This document shows positions 34,208-46,455 of a stretch of 64,000 nt of DNA, one piece after another. This stretch comes from Astragalus membranaceus (lineage: Eukaryota; Streptophyta; Magnoliopsida; Fabales; Fabaceae), in contig CM076854.1 in assembly GCA_039519185.1 (NCBI GenBank), positions 17,519,192-17,583,191 of the forward strand, given 5' to 3'. The position numbers and the translations under genes are program-made. The notes beneath the pieces are model-generated. The model saw only the letters and a program-made list of their open reading frames with translations. It searched no databases and had not been told where the DNA came from. Each line of letters starts with the position of its first letter. Position 1 is the stretch's first letter.

Positions 34208-37200
34208 CCATCATCAATATAATAGCAAAACTACCAGTAAGAAATCAAATGAAAAGGAGATCAAAGGCTGAAAATGACGTGACCAAGTCTGCACTTAAAT
34301 CAAGCTCAAAGGCTTCAACATGTGTGTGCATGAAGTCAGACCAATTTAACCAAAGGAAGAGACGAGTGATGGAAGCACCTGATTCTGCAAGCTTGTTGTT
34401 GTAGTCTAGTGCTGAGGATGATGAATTGCAACTGAAATACTGTCATTACTTGCAAAAAGGATATGACAGGATCCCTGTAAAAGAACCATATGGAAAAAAT
34501 TACATTGAGAAACAATGTCTACAAAAACAAGAATCCCACTACTCAGTAGTCATTAAAACTTCAACCATTAAAAAAGATTGACTTGCACCTTTTCAAATTG
34601 TTAAAGTCAACTAAACAACCAAAAGCTGTTAGTAATTGAATTCACAACCACCAAAAATGTTAGTAATTAAATTTCCACAAATTGAATAATGTCCTTTTTC
34701 CACTAGTGTGCAGCATAATTTCAATTGAATTCAACTAAACAACCAAAACACCATGTCTCCTTCCAACTTCCAGACCCAAAAATCAATCTCAATTCTCCTA
34801 ACCATCTCCCTAACTTTCTTCTTCTTACTACTCACCAATGTCCACTCAGCAGAAACAGTTTCCTTTTCACATGCATACTAAAACACAACCACAATCACAT
34901 GCACAAACTGTTAGTAATTACATTTCATAGGTCTTTTGTTTGTGCCATCTAAATAATAGTATTTAACATGAGACATGATAAGTTAATAAAAAAAAATACG
35001 AAATAGGCTAAACACATATTGATTCTGTAGTCCCAGTTAGTGAACCAAACATGCCATTGAGCAAAACACCTACTCCCTAAACTCATACTAAGAATGGTAA
35101 ATAATGTAATTACGTCATTAGCTTCATGTGCAAGAGTCAAGAGAGAATTGAACAATGTAGTGAAAAATCTTCGTATCAACACAGCAACACAAAATAAACT
35201 GCATCTTGATTACAAGTGCAGAAAAATCCATTGATTCATAAAAGCTACTGTACAAAGTTTGTTAGAACTGATTATATACAATTGAGAGAAAGAAGTGTAG
35301 ACTATGAAGTGTAGAAAAAAGTTACTGTGCAGAAAAATCCATTGATTCATAAATCCCAAACATTTACAATACAAGAAAATGAAGTGTAGACTATGGAAGG
35401 ATGAAACACGATTCTTAACAAAAAATGATAACAAAAACAATCTCAGGTGATATAACTGGAACAACCTTGGATTATAACACGATCCTCGAAATGCTTGAAG
35501 CCTTCTGAAAATTATAAGATTGTGAAAAGAACTCACATGAATAAATCTTCACTAGTTTACTTTCCTTTGACAACACCTCATTCTCTTCCTAAGCTTGAAT
35601 CCAAACGCGGCTTCAATCAACTAGCTCAAGCTCCAAGACTCCATCTTGGCTACATCATTAACCACCATCAGTTCCTAAACCAACCAACGATTTTGAGCTT
35701 AAAAGTTCAATTTCCAGCACCCAAATCTTTCGTTCCAAATCCTCTTAGATACTCATGAGATAATCACTTCTAAGGCAGCCTGTAACATAGACCATACACT
35801 TATAGGGGAAAGTACGACAAATAATAGAAGATTAAAATATGAAGTATAGAGAGGAATCAATAAATAATATGAAGTCAGAACAAAAGGCACCTCTGTTTCG
35901 AGGGTCCTGATAGTTGAATCCTTCACATCTCCAAATAGGTGTTGCACTCCTACATAAGGGCAAGAAGAGATTATTAAGTCATGGGATAAGTTGTTTACAC
36001 TATCACGATTGGATCACTCATATTACCGTTTTGCACTAGCAGTGTGTGCCATTGGTTCCATCTAGAAAGATCCAACATTAAAGTAGTGTAAGAAAGCATA
36101 AAAGGATAAAGATAGCAGGAAAAGTGAAATGATGCAAGCGTGAGAATATTGATCTCCAAGGCCTTTGGTTTGTAATAGGCAATACAGCAGGCACTCACAT
36201 TGATGATAAGAAAATATTAGACAAGGTTACTTACCCCAATATACAAAGTTCTAGTGTTGCCTTGTATTGGGAGGGTATTTCCTTCAAGGCAGAAAGTGCA
36301 AATTCAGTTTCTTTTCTGAAGCGATCCATATTCTTTGACATTATTTCTGTGAAATTCACAAACTACAAAACAAAAGAAAAAAGAAAAAAAATTCAAGTTA
36401 ATCATTATTAAGTAGCCACATTTCACAGCTAAACTTTAGACCTTCAGAGTTTATATAAAATACAACTTTACCCATAAAAATAATCTATGCAAAATCAAAA
36501 TCAAGAAGAACATTATACCAGCACTAAAACACCTCTCCACATCCTAGGAGACAATTTTATTTGTAACTGATAATTTGATGTAAGAAACTTACAAATTCAA
36601 GTCATGTTTTCTTTAAAACTTTGTATCATATGAACCAATACACAAGGTTATGGGGACAATCCACTCTCCATCAATTCGCAGACCAGATAAAGAAACCGCG
36701 ACTGCAAATTCATATGCTACATCAGACAGTCTCCAATAAAAGTTATGTTCAAGTTCAAAGGTGAAAGTTAAAAACCAATGTCTAAACTGGTGCATATACT
36801 ACCTGTACTCTTTTTCCAAGTGTTCATTATTGAGTTGACTGGCAAACCAGATACCTCTGAAAGAAAATTCCATAGGTCTTCTGTCCTTGCAATTTGGGCT
36901 TGATATCTTTTCATATATGTGCTTAATGATTTCTAGCATTGCTGAAGCTCCACTTCTAGACTCTCTGCCTTTTCTTTCCAGTAGTCAACTCTGATAGACA
37001 AAGAAACCCACACACACAGCTTCAGATAGACAGAGAAACACACCCAAAAACACATAGAAATGCAAGCAAATCAAGTTGTTTCAGAAATGGTAAAAGATAA
37101 CAAGAAGAACAAAAGCAATAGGGTTGTTGGGCACAAATTTTCAAACATTGAATAGCGATTAACAAGAAATTCAAGCTATTGCAGCAAATCGACTTAAATC

Positions 37201-37442
37201 AAGCTATTACGAAGGAAAATTGAATGGGTTTCAGAAATGAAGAGAAAAATCAAATGGATTGAAGAAACTGAAGAGGGAAATCGAATATTGGAGCTGGTAG
37301 TATAGAGAAATAAAGGAACTTACATTAGGAAATTAGGGTTTTGAAGTTCTCTGCGAAGTTCTTTGCACTTAAGGCGATGGCGAGTAAGATGACGACCAGC
37401 AAGGTGACGGCGATGACGACGCAGAGAGTTGAGAACGGCGAC
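34208..37442 (-). pseudogene. Unidentified multi-exon gene fragment(s)
   Basis: Several minus-strand stretches look like exons with splice signals. 36992-36806 encodes VDYWKEKAESLEVELQQC, stop TAG, then YMKRYQAQIARTEDLWNFLS and ends ACAG|GTAG. About 36360-36236 encodes EIMSKNMDRFRKETEFALSA and LKEIPSQYKATLEL, ending at GTAAGT. 36085-36025 encodes LDLSRWNQWHTLLVQNG before GTAATA. 35949-35890 encodes GVQHLFGDVKDSTIRTLETE before GTGCC. The first two are Glu/Lys-rich and helical. I cannot name the family. A leader-like piece with several ATGs sits at 37340-37442, where the LTR starts. Probably a captured or decayed host gene. Confidence 0.4.
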
Positions 37443-38740
37443 TGTCGCACCCCGAAAAATCCTTGGAGGGATTTTTCTTCGCACAACGGGATTTTAGAGT
37501 CGCCACCAATATTTTATCGGAAAAACCTTTTTTGGAAAGCAATGGTCTTCGGAACCATTAGATTTGGGTTCGGGGGTCTAATTACGTATGGGGAAGGTAT
37601 TAGCACCCCATAACGTCCCTTCAAAGAAGGGTTACCTTAATTAAATATGTGATTTGCAAAGTTGATTCGGAAAAATGCTTTGTTTTGACCTCTTTTGTTG
37701 ATGGATGACTTAATGAAAAATCTTTAGTTTTTGCGCTTGACGGAGAGTATCCGCTCCTACGTATCTCCCGGTGCGATGGAGAATTCAAAGCAACGTAGAT
37801 CTTGATTTTGAAAAATGTTTTATTTTGGAAAAGTGCTTGGTTTTTGAAAGGAAAAATGTTTTGGGTTTGTTGTGCTTGACGGAGAGTATCCGCTCCTACG
37901 TATCTCCCGGTGCGATGGAGAATTCAAAGCTACGTAGTTTTGGGTTTTCTAGAAAAAGGTTTTTGTTTTTTACCTTGTTTAATTGTGAAAATTGAGCTTT
38001 CATGATGATCAATTGAGCAAAGGCTCCAAGTAACCACCATTAGCACTCCATTGCTAATAATCATGCAAGCAAAGGCTTCGCAAGACTACTAACAAAGTTT
38101 TTGATTTAGTGAAAATCTTTAGGAAAATTAGGCATTCATGATGATCAATTGAGCAAAGGCTCCAAGTGATCGCCAGTAGTACCTCATTGTTAATAATCAT
38201 GCAAGCAAAGGCTTCGCAAGACTACTAACAAAGTTTGATTTTGAAGAGTTTTCGCAATTGGATTGATTCTTGTTTAGGGAATGATTTTGATGCTTGAAAA
38301 AGCTTTTGATGGAAAGTGGACCTAGACTACAAACATTATGACACGATACATAGATAGGCAAGGAATGAACCCAAGTTAAACATTTTGGCAAAAATGCATG
38401 AATAGGCAAGAAAATGAACCTAAGTTGCACATCTTATTGAAGATGCTAGGCAATGGGATGAACCTAACTAGGCATTTATGACACAATATGTGAATAGGCA
38501 AAGGCATTTCAAAGCACAAGTGATATCAAACTTCTAATGAATCACTTGCAAAACCCTAAGGATTTCACATCAACATTAGACATAAGCACCCATGTGGTAT
38601 CTTTTTGATGTCATCAATGTCTAATACATTTCTTCAATCAACCACATGGAATGAATAAATTAAAAGGGGCATTTGCCTCATGCAAGATCATAGGCAAGTC
38701 TTAAGACTAAATTGACAAGTTTAGGCAATTAGGGTGTTGA
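37443..38740 (-). mobile_element. Solo Ogre/Tat-type LTR
   Basis: Starts TGTCGCACCCCGAAAAATCC and ends GGCAATTAGGGTGTTGA, the inverse layout of the LTRs at 9965 and 18677 (which end GATTTTTCGGTCGCTACA and start TGTTATACCCTAATTTTGCC). Shared blocks include GTCGCCACCA, GGGGAAGGTATTAGCACCCC and CTCCTACGTATCTC. No internal region follows. Flanks GCGAC and ATCTC do not form a clean duplication. Confidence 0.75.
37735..38240. repeat. Two tandem duplications inside the solo LTR
   Basis: A ~60 bp unit with TTGACGGAGAGTATCCGCTC and GTGCGATGGAGAATTCAAAG occurs at 37738 and 37879. A ~100 bp unit starting CATGATGATCAATTGAGCAA, ending CGCAAGACTACTAACAAAG, occurs at about 38000 and 38130. The LTRs at 9965 and 18677 lack the duplications. 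Confidence 0.8.
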
Positions 38741-39386
38741 ATCTCTTTAGGTAATCTTTGACACTTGGGATACTCGACAGGAGGTCAGGACCTCTACTGA
38801 GGCTATGAAAAAGATGCTGGAAGACTTTGCGAAGGTGGCCCATAGGCAGGAGCTGATGTTTTGGTATTTTAAGAATATGCAGCAAGATGAGCAGCAAGAT
38901 GATGAGCAAGATGAGGAGCAGGCTGAGGAGTCTGGGGAGTCTGGAGAGGCTGGGGAGGCCGAGGAGTCTGATGGCGGCACCTTTTAGGATTTGTTGTATC
39001 AGTTTGACATTTCAATATTTTGTTATAACATTTCAGATTAAGTGTTGTTGATTCGAATTTTATGTTATTAAAATAAACAGGTATAAAAGCGGGTTTATAA
39101 AAAAAATTCAATCATTTGGGCATTAGCGACGGAATTAGCGAGGGAAACTGGACGCGTGGCTGTCAGAATTTAACCACGTGGCTGTCTTTAGTAGCGAGGA
39201 AATTTTAATCCCTCGCTTTCGCTAATTAGCGAGGGATTAAAATTCCGTCTCTAATCTTAGTAGCGAGGAGGGAATTAGTGAGGGAACCAGTCGGTCGCTA
39301 ATTCCCTCGCAAAAGACCATTAGCGACGGATTTAGGTCATGTTACGAGGGAAATTTCCCTCGCTAATGACCAGTTTTTTTGTAGTG
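38741..39386 (+). mobile_element. Right end of a CACTA-type element
   Basis: Ends CAGTTTTTTTGTAGTG at 39386 (inverted CACTACAAAAAAACTG, a common CACTA terminus). It is preceded by a subterminal array of TTAGCGACGGA/TTAGCGAGGGA and its inverse TCCCTCGCTAA (39122-39365). The left terminus is not visible in the window. The tail of a coding region lies at 38751-38987. Confidence 0.7.
38751..38987 (+). pseudogene. C-terminal fragment of a CACTA-borne protein
   Basis: Open frame from at least 38751 to TAG at 38985: DTWDTRQEVRTSTEAMKKML, then AKVAHRQELMFWYF, a run of Gln/Asp/Glu (QQDEQQDDEQDEEQ), then Glu/Ser/Gly and a stop after GGTF. The helical stretch plus acidic tail fits the C-terminus of a transposon-encoded DNA-binding protein. 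This is inferred from position just inside CACTA subterminal repeats. The family is not certain. Confidence 0.4.
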
Positions 39387-40009
39387 TATGAGAACATTTT
39401 CGCTGACTAGAGGAATATTGCACTCCAACTTTAGGCTTGGACCCTTTCTAACTATAAACACCTTATCTTTTTAAACTTTTACTCCTACAAGGTGTGAACA
39501 TGTGATATGACTGATGAGAAGAATGGCACCGATTTGATTACGAAGGACACTTTCAAGAACGAAGAGAGTGCATAGATCTAGAATTAACTAAACACATTAT
39601 GTTTACCGGATACTCAACTTTTAGAGACTAAAACTTCTGAGGACTTTAATATATACATGTTGAGACACTCTTAAGTCGAATAACTTAGCCTTGGAGTGAG
39701 AAAAACACTAGAAAGCGGGTATTTGAATAGAGTTTTTCTAAAATATTCTCGCAAACTTAGTTTTCTAATATCTATTTAGAAAACAATGTTAGTTCAAGTA
39801 AGGTAAAAAGAGCTTAAAGTAAATGCCAGAAGAAACTTTTCTGGTTCACTACCACCTGAAAGCTAGTTCAATCCCTTACAAACATTTGAAGGATTTCCAC
39901 TATAATAGGTTTTGCAAACTCAAGTGTTTATCTTTAAACCTTTGTTAAACTCTCAGTTTCTTAAAATAACTTGACCTCAAATTTCTAAAGAAAATGCCAC
40001 TTTACAAAT
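39387..40009. other. Non-coding spacer
   Basis: Moderately AT-rich, no coding or structural signal recognised. It directly precedes the duplicated segment. Confidence 0.5.
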
Positions 40010-40277
40010 GAAAGCCTTTTTAAAAAAAAGTACTATTTTTCTAAACACAACTGGTTTACTAAGGAAAGCCTTTAAAAAAGAGTAGTATTTTTCTCTTGAA
40101 TCTCTTGACTTCAGAATAGGTTGAAGCTTCTAAATATATCATACTTATAGTGGATCAACTATTGTATCTAATAAATCACCGAGTTTCTTGTTTGTTTTCT
40201 TTTTTGCTTCTTTTGGTGCACACTTGATTCTGTATAAAGTGCACATGTTATAAATAAATTGTTCTCTATTGATATTT

Positions 40278-40504
40278 TTTTTGATAAGTCAAATTGTTTT
40301 AAGGAGGCACAAGGGGTACCTCAATCCCGTTTACTTCTCAAGATAATATTTTAATACAAGCCATAGGGTCACTACTCCAATTTTCAAAATTGAGAGACAT
40401 GCTACTCCCCACCCTTTTAGCAAACCACCCCCAAGACAATAGTTTTACTTGATGCACCATTTGAGACACATTGAAGGTACCCCCCTTAAAATCAATTGAT
40501 ATTT
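40278..40504 (-). mobile_element. Truncated LINE (L1-type) 3' end
   Basis: Flanked by the 10 bp direct repeat ATTGATATTT (40268-40277 and 40495-40504), absent as a pair in copy 1. The left edge is a T-run, so the minus strand ends in poly-A. On the minus strand a frame reads VLSWGWFAKRVGS, followed by NFENWSSDPMACIK, similar to the C-terminal region of plant L1 ORF2. About 217 bp long: a 5'-truncated target-primed insertion. Confidence 0.7.
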
Positions 40505-41846
40505 GATATGTTTAAAATCAATTAAGGGTCATTATTTCTAGATCCACTTGATTCCAACAAGCCTCTTTGCAGTCCTCTACTTGAATTAAGAATGGTTTTC
40601 CCAGATAAGTATCGTATAACTAGCACGGATTATTTATTAATAAAATATTTTTCAATAATAATATTTTTGATATTTTGATCTATCATAAAAAGGATTTTTA
40701 AAATTATTTTAATATTGTTTACCTATCATGACTTAGTTTTGTTTATTTTGTAAATCCCATCTACTTCTTTTTGTCAAGTACTCAAGAGTAGAAAGTTAAA
40801 CGGCCCATATCAAATAGATACAAGGGCCCAAATCAACTAGGGTTTCCAACCATCTACTATATATATATATATATATATATGTCTATATTATAGTGTTAGG
40901 CATTCATAAGCATCTGGTAGAAACATGAGGCAAAATTTCATCCCAGAGACCTGCATAGAACTTTCCGAGGTTTGTTTCAAATTATCCTAAATCATTTTTG
41001 ACTTAATAATACTCATTCACGTGCAGATCTAGATCTACCTTTGTCCTGTCTCTTTTTCTTAATATTTTCTTTTGTAATATATTATAGTGTTAGAAAGTCA
41101 TAAGCATCTAGTAGAAACTTGAGGCAAAACCTCAACCATATTCCTATGTATCGGGGATCGATGTGAGGCGAGCCAAATATTCATTCCAGAGACCTGATAT
41201 AATTATCCGAGGTTTGTTTTAAATTATCCCAAATCATTTTTGACTTAATAATACTCATTCACATACAGATCTAGATCAAGTTTTTTCCAATCTCTTTCTC
41301 ATAATATTCTCTTTTGTAATATTTGATTTTGATCTGTCACTAACATTAATTTTTAAGATTGATGCCCAAGGAATCTAGGACAAGCATTCAGTGGAGCAAA
41401 GGAGACTGATCAGTATCATCAAATAGATTCTCAATCAGATCTTAAGGTACTTGTTAGAACTTAAAGATTTTAGCCGGTATAATTCAGGCATATATATATA
41501 TTAATTTATTAGAAAAAAAATAATTCAGGTAAATAATTTATAAATTTTCAAATGATTAATATATTTTCTAACTAATAGATTCTCTTTAAGGTAATTACTG
41601 ATAATGATAATAGAGTAATGACGATTATTAAAGAAAAAAATAATTAATTTATTGACTTTCTTGTATAATTAATACATTTCTAATTAAAATATTTTATTTT
41701 AGTTAAATACTAATATTTCCTTAAATTAATACTAATATTTCTTGTATAATTAATACATTTCTAATTATATTATACAATAATTAATACATTATTGTATAAT
41801 ATAATTTACTCAAATTAACATTTAAACCCAATGAATTTCTCTCCAA

Positions 41847-44185
41847 TGTAACACCCCGGTATTTTTTTATAGTAAAAATACCCAAGTGTACTATCCCTAG
41901 AACATCAGAGATATATTTCCTGCTTTGACACTGAATATCACTATAATTTTTCGCTGAATATAAACCAAACAGTCTCATTACAACCAAGACAATACGGTTC
42001 TCAAACCATAAATCATCAGCATTAATAGTATTCAGTATCATACAAGAAAGCGGAAGAAAGATATAACACTAAAAACATAATGTTGTGATACATAGATAAC
42101 AAGGGAAAACATAAACTCAAGCATAAAGCTAAGTCTTCCGCCACCATCCGAGTGCCACCTACTCGTACCTCCTGGATTTCCACTTTCCCTGTTTCTCTGT
42201 AAAACAACAACATATAAACAATGAGATACAATCTCAGTGAGTTCTACCGAGACCCCTACTAACACTCTCGGTTCATTTATGAATTCTTTTATACTCAGTA
42301 GAAACCGACTGCACCAATGCAGAACCCGGCAAACCCCTTACCAATAATAGTTCCACTATTGGCCTTGGAGCCTACATAACCATGATACCGTACCACCGAC
42401 TACACTAATGCAGAACCCGGTGAACGTCACACAATACTTTTTAACACACCCCTGACTGCACTAATGCAGAACCCGGCGAACCCTTTACCAATAACAGTTC
42501 CGCTATTGGCCTCAGAGCCTAGGGTAGGGGATCATGACTGCCCCTCCTAGTATGTTAGTAACAATACTTTTTAACACACCACCGACTGCCCCAAGGCTAA
42601 TCCCGGCGAACCCTTTACCAATAACAGTTCCGCTACTGGCCTCAGAGCCTAGGGTAGGGGATCATGACTGCCCCTCCTAGTATGTTAGTAACATGGGTCG
42701 TCACCCAACTCGATATATAAACATATATCTACAATCATATATAACCACCCACATTGGGCCGACTCCTATAATCGATATAATTTATATATCGTGAATTATT
42801 GACCGGTTTAGACGAATGAATAATAATCATTCCGCGTCAGTGTTACAATCCCACATAGAACTTATAATTCGTTTTATTATCAATAAAACATATCCGCACT
42901 CGTGTACTATTGTTCGGTTTCCCGAAACAGTTTATAACTTCAAAAACAGTCCATTATCCCATTTAATTTATATAAATATATGGGTCTTTGAAAAAGCTTT
43001 CAAACGCCCCTGAGAACACTTCAATCGGGTTCCCTGATCAAAAGTTATTGCGAAAACAAAATCAGTGAAAAACTGCTGAAAATCTGCAAAGCGTCGCGAC
43101 GCGAACTGCTTCCGTCGCGACGCGAAAAGTGACAGAAATATTTCGCTGAAAAAAAATTGTTCATGGTCGAGACCCGATGGGAGAGCTCGCGACGCGATGG
43201 GAGCTGCTGGAAGTGCAGATTTCGCGGTTTCTCGCAAAATCCGCTATTCCGCTCAATTCCAATTCTTGTTCCGATTAAAAACAGTTCAAACAACCAGAAA
43301 AACAGTCCCAATCAATATCACACAATCAATTCAATCAAAAACTCATTTTAAACGAATTTTATCAAAATACGACATATTTCCAAATAACGGTTTTTAAGTC
43401 AAAATCTTTCGAAAACCAATTGACGCAACAAAACATACCAAAACGGAATAAACCTAAACGTGAGTAAAACTCACCGATTGTGATGAAAATCACAAATAGC
43501 CGAGACTTTCCCCGAAATCGCTTTTCCGACATAACCACACAAACGTTCCCCGTATAAACTTTACGCTCCGACAACAATCGAATCCGCTCCCAACCTTTGA
43601 ACCTCTTGATTCTTCACAAACCCCAAATCGGACTTCAATATTTGCGCAATCCACCTTGAGCTCGCTCCCAAACACCATCCAAAGCTTTCCTTTGAGCTTG
43701 AACAACATAAACCTCCATTTTCCTCTTAAATTCGAAAATGGTAAAGTGAGAGAGAGTGAGTTGATGATGATGATGTTGGTACCAAATAGAAGAGGAAGTA
43801 ACGCTGAATGTTTTTTGTGTTGGAAGGAAGTCGTTTTGATGAACCGAAGTATCCCCTTTTTCCTCTTCTTCTCTCTGTTTCTCTCGTTTCCCTTTCTTTC
43901 TTTTCTTTCTATTCTTTTTAATTCTTTCTTTTTCTCACTCACACACACACACACGCATACACATATATTTATTTAATATATAAGTGGTAACGTGGTCAAA
44001 TTACCATATTCATCTAAATCTCTTATTTCGATTCCAAAACTTCATTGACCCGTATTATCCGGTTAACGATCCGATGACAACCAATAAATAATTTTAGCAC
44101 TCAATAAATTTACCAGTCAAGTACTAAAGTAATTTAATTGGGTTAACACCCAAATAATTCTACTAATTATTTTGAGGATGTTACA
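41847..44185 (-). mobile_element. Solo LTR of the 815-3321 Gypsy family
   Basis: 2339 bp from TGTAACACCCCGG to GGATGTTACA, colinear with 815-3321 but with no internal region. Flanks are CTCCAA before and TTCCAA after. The empty site in copy 1 (about 6351) reads CTCTCCAACTC, confirming that a single short duplication was created. It carries the twin hairpin (43459-43495), a CT-rich tract and a dyad block of a different sequence (43088-43200). Confidence 0.88.
43088..43200. repeat. CpG-rich dyad words (GTCGCGACGCGA)
   Basis: GCGTCGCGACGCGA at about 43089, CGTCGCGACGCGA at about 43111, and CTCGCGACGCGATGGGAG at about 43187. Palindromic core TCGCGA or CGTCGCGACG. It occupies the position that holds GCACGGATCGTGC words in the LTR at 815-3321. 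Confidence 0.8.
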
Positions 44186-44859
44186 TTCCAACTCAGCCTG
44201 CATTTTTGTTCTAGTCTTTTTCATAGGTATAAAATTCTTTTAAGGTAACAAAATATAATAGAAAAAATCTTAATTTTGCTAATATTTTAAGTGATAAATT
44301 TTTTTAGGTAATTAAATAGTGGCCGCCATATTGTTTTATTCTTGTAGTGGTAAACAAGTAAACTGGCAGTCAAAAGTATACTTACATCAAACCGGAATGA
44401 ATTTTCTCTGTAAAATTATATTAACATACAAAATATAAACTTTTCTATACCCATTACCATTGCATATACATGTAAGTGCATAACAAAGACTACGTTACTT
44501 TATATATAAGCATTTATTTGATAAAAACTAGGTTACTTTATATTCCAAAGTTTAAAAAATCTAACCCAAAACCTACGTTTCACGTTTTTTGTTCTCTCCT
44601 CAAATAAAAAATCTCATTTATCCAAAATTGTAAAGCTCTGACATCAACAACTAGTGTTTGTATTGCAAGTGTGGCTCTTCTTTCTTTATCCCTCTTTGAC
44701 ACGTATGATTGAAAATATATACTTGTATGATTGAGCTGATTTTTACTATGCTAGACAATATTATATCCACTGTCTATTCAATTATTAGATTGCTATATAT
44801 ACCGGGTAGCTTAAGTAAGTCACCTTTTGTTTTTTTAACTTTCTTTACCCTTTTCTTTC

Positions 44860-45640
44860 TTGTAGACCCGTGTAGATCTCTTGAGGGGACAAAATCTAAT
44901 TCGTGGATCATTCTTATGTGTCTTGTTAAATGGAAATCATTGGTGTTGCCTACTTGTTATCCATCTCGATTATGCTCGAATATATTTTCCATCCTGACAA
45001 TGATTGACATAACTTTTCAAACGGCTGTGATTTCATTGATTAAATATGAGTGAAGCGGGAAGTTAACATGTGTCATATTCAAGGAAGGTAAATACTAAAC
45101 AATAAACGGAAATTTGAAATTGATATGTATGCTACTTTAGATTAACTATGATAACATATTGAGTTTAATTATCTGACTTTTACTATAAATTGTTATTGAA
45201 TATGCATGTAAGCAGCTACAAGATGGATATGGGCTATAGGCGATGCATCATTGGGAAATATGCAATCTGCTGCTTCAATCTCAAGAAGCCAAAAAAGGCC
45301 TTCAGGATGTTTGTTTCAGGAAATGCTAAATGGTTATTCAAAGGTCCACACTATCTATATGATATGATATATACCACGTTATTTATTATATTATAATCAC
45401 AAAGTTTTTTGTTCTTTTCCTTAGAGGGTTAAAATAAACCATAGTTAATTCAAGTGAATTGGTTTTCTATATGTGACAGGTTACATGGAATGAACACGTA
45501 GAAGTGGATGATAGAGCAATGCCTAATATGTATACACCTCTAGTTATATTCGGTATTTCCTTTGGAGTTAAACGCCAGTTATCTGTATTAGAAAAGAGAA
45601 TGCCAACGCCTTGCTAGTTCTAGTTTCCAGTCCTAATGCC
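44860..45640 (+). pseudogene. HD-ZIP class IV START-domain gene fragment, copy 2
   Basis: Same exon pieces as copy 1. 45214-45350 encodes QLQDG, then a one-base deletion relative to copy 1, then in the restored frame SISRSQKRPSGC and NGYSKV. 45478-45630 encodes VTWNEHVEVDDRAMPNMYTP, then FGVKRQLSVLEKR. After a further one-base shift, ECQRLASS matches the RQCERLAS block that ends the START domain. This copy keeps the block deleted in copy 1. Together the two copies give a firm family assignment. No homeodomain is visible; non-functional. Confidence 0.78.
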
Positions 45641-46407
45641 CTGCTCTCTATTCAGAGTCACGAGTCTCATCATCTTCCTCATTTACGTACTGAGCGAGCT
45701 TCCCTTCGCGGATCATTTCTTCAATGTCGTCCCTAAGGGTGTTGCATTTGTTGGTACTGTGCCCATAACTTTTGTGATAACGAGAGGTTCGGGCTGTTTG
45801 ATGTCCCGAAACTCCGCATCGGCGCATTCGGCAAGGATCTCACATGACCACATGTACAAAACTATGATAGAGTTTTCTATTTTAAAATTTTTTCGTGTCA
45901 AAGGCAACCCTAGGTTTCAGACAATCATGTGGAAACATGACATGTCATATACAATCACTCTAGGTTTCAGACACTTGGGTTAGTGATCAGCGATAGGAGT
46001 TTGTTGAATTTGGTGTTCCCTAATGATATATTGCTCTTGGAGCAGTATTTATAATGTGAGTATCTGTTGAGAGTACCTTAATTGTATGAGTCGGTCTTAG
46101 TATAGGATATTTGTGTTTTAGTTGTATTCATCTCTTCAGTTGTATTCACATTTTCAATTTGTACCTTTTTAAAAAACATGATCTGCCTTAAAGCGATTTT
46201 TACGAAAAGTTTACATGAAATTTCAGTATGTGTTATTTTACAACAATGTTTCAAAATGCTGCATTACTCTGATTGTAATTTCGAAAGAAGTTTCTAAAAG
46301 AAAAAAAAGTTACTCATGCTTTCGAAAACGCAAGAAGAGTATTCTCACATCATCATGCATTTAGAGTTTGGTTCACTACGCAGTGCTCCGAAAATTGGGG
46401 TGTTACA
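45640..46407 (-). pseudogene. Ty3/Gypsy gag zinc-knuckle scrap and LTR remnant
   Basis: Minus-strand reading of about 45790-45650 gives HKSYGHSTNKCNTLRDDIEE, then MIREGKLAQYVNEEDDE, the Cys/His block and following helix of Tat-like gag. The rest of the interval, up to GGGGTGTTACA at 46407, looks like LTR-derived sequence but cannot be paired. It interrupts the copy 2 segment, whose match to 9133 resumes at 46408. Confidence 0.55.
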
Positions 46408-46455
46408 ATAACAACTAGATACATTGGTTCTAACAAACTATAATTTCTTCCAATA

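Larger units (their letters stand above)
40010..45640. repeat. Segmental duplication, copy 2 (HD-ZIP IV relic)
   Basis: Colinear with 4699-7750 apart from two insertions absent from copy 1: a LINE fragment at 40278-40494 and a solo LTR at 41847-44185. Point differences and small indels are scattered throughout, so the duplication is old relative to the Ogre/Tat insertion. Confidence 0.85.

Noticed and set aside
34701..34708. CACTAGTG as the right terminus of the element starting at 30851
   Set aside because: The short inverted match to the left terminus is suggestive, but there are no TTAGCATCGG repeats next to it and the flanking trinucleotides do not match.
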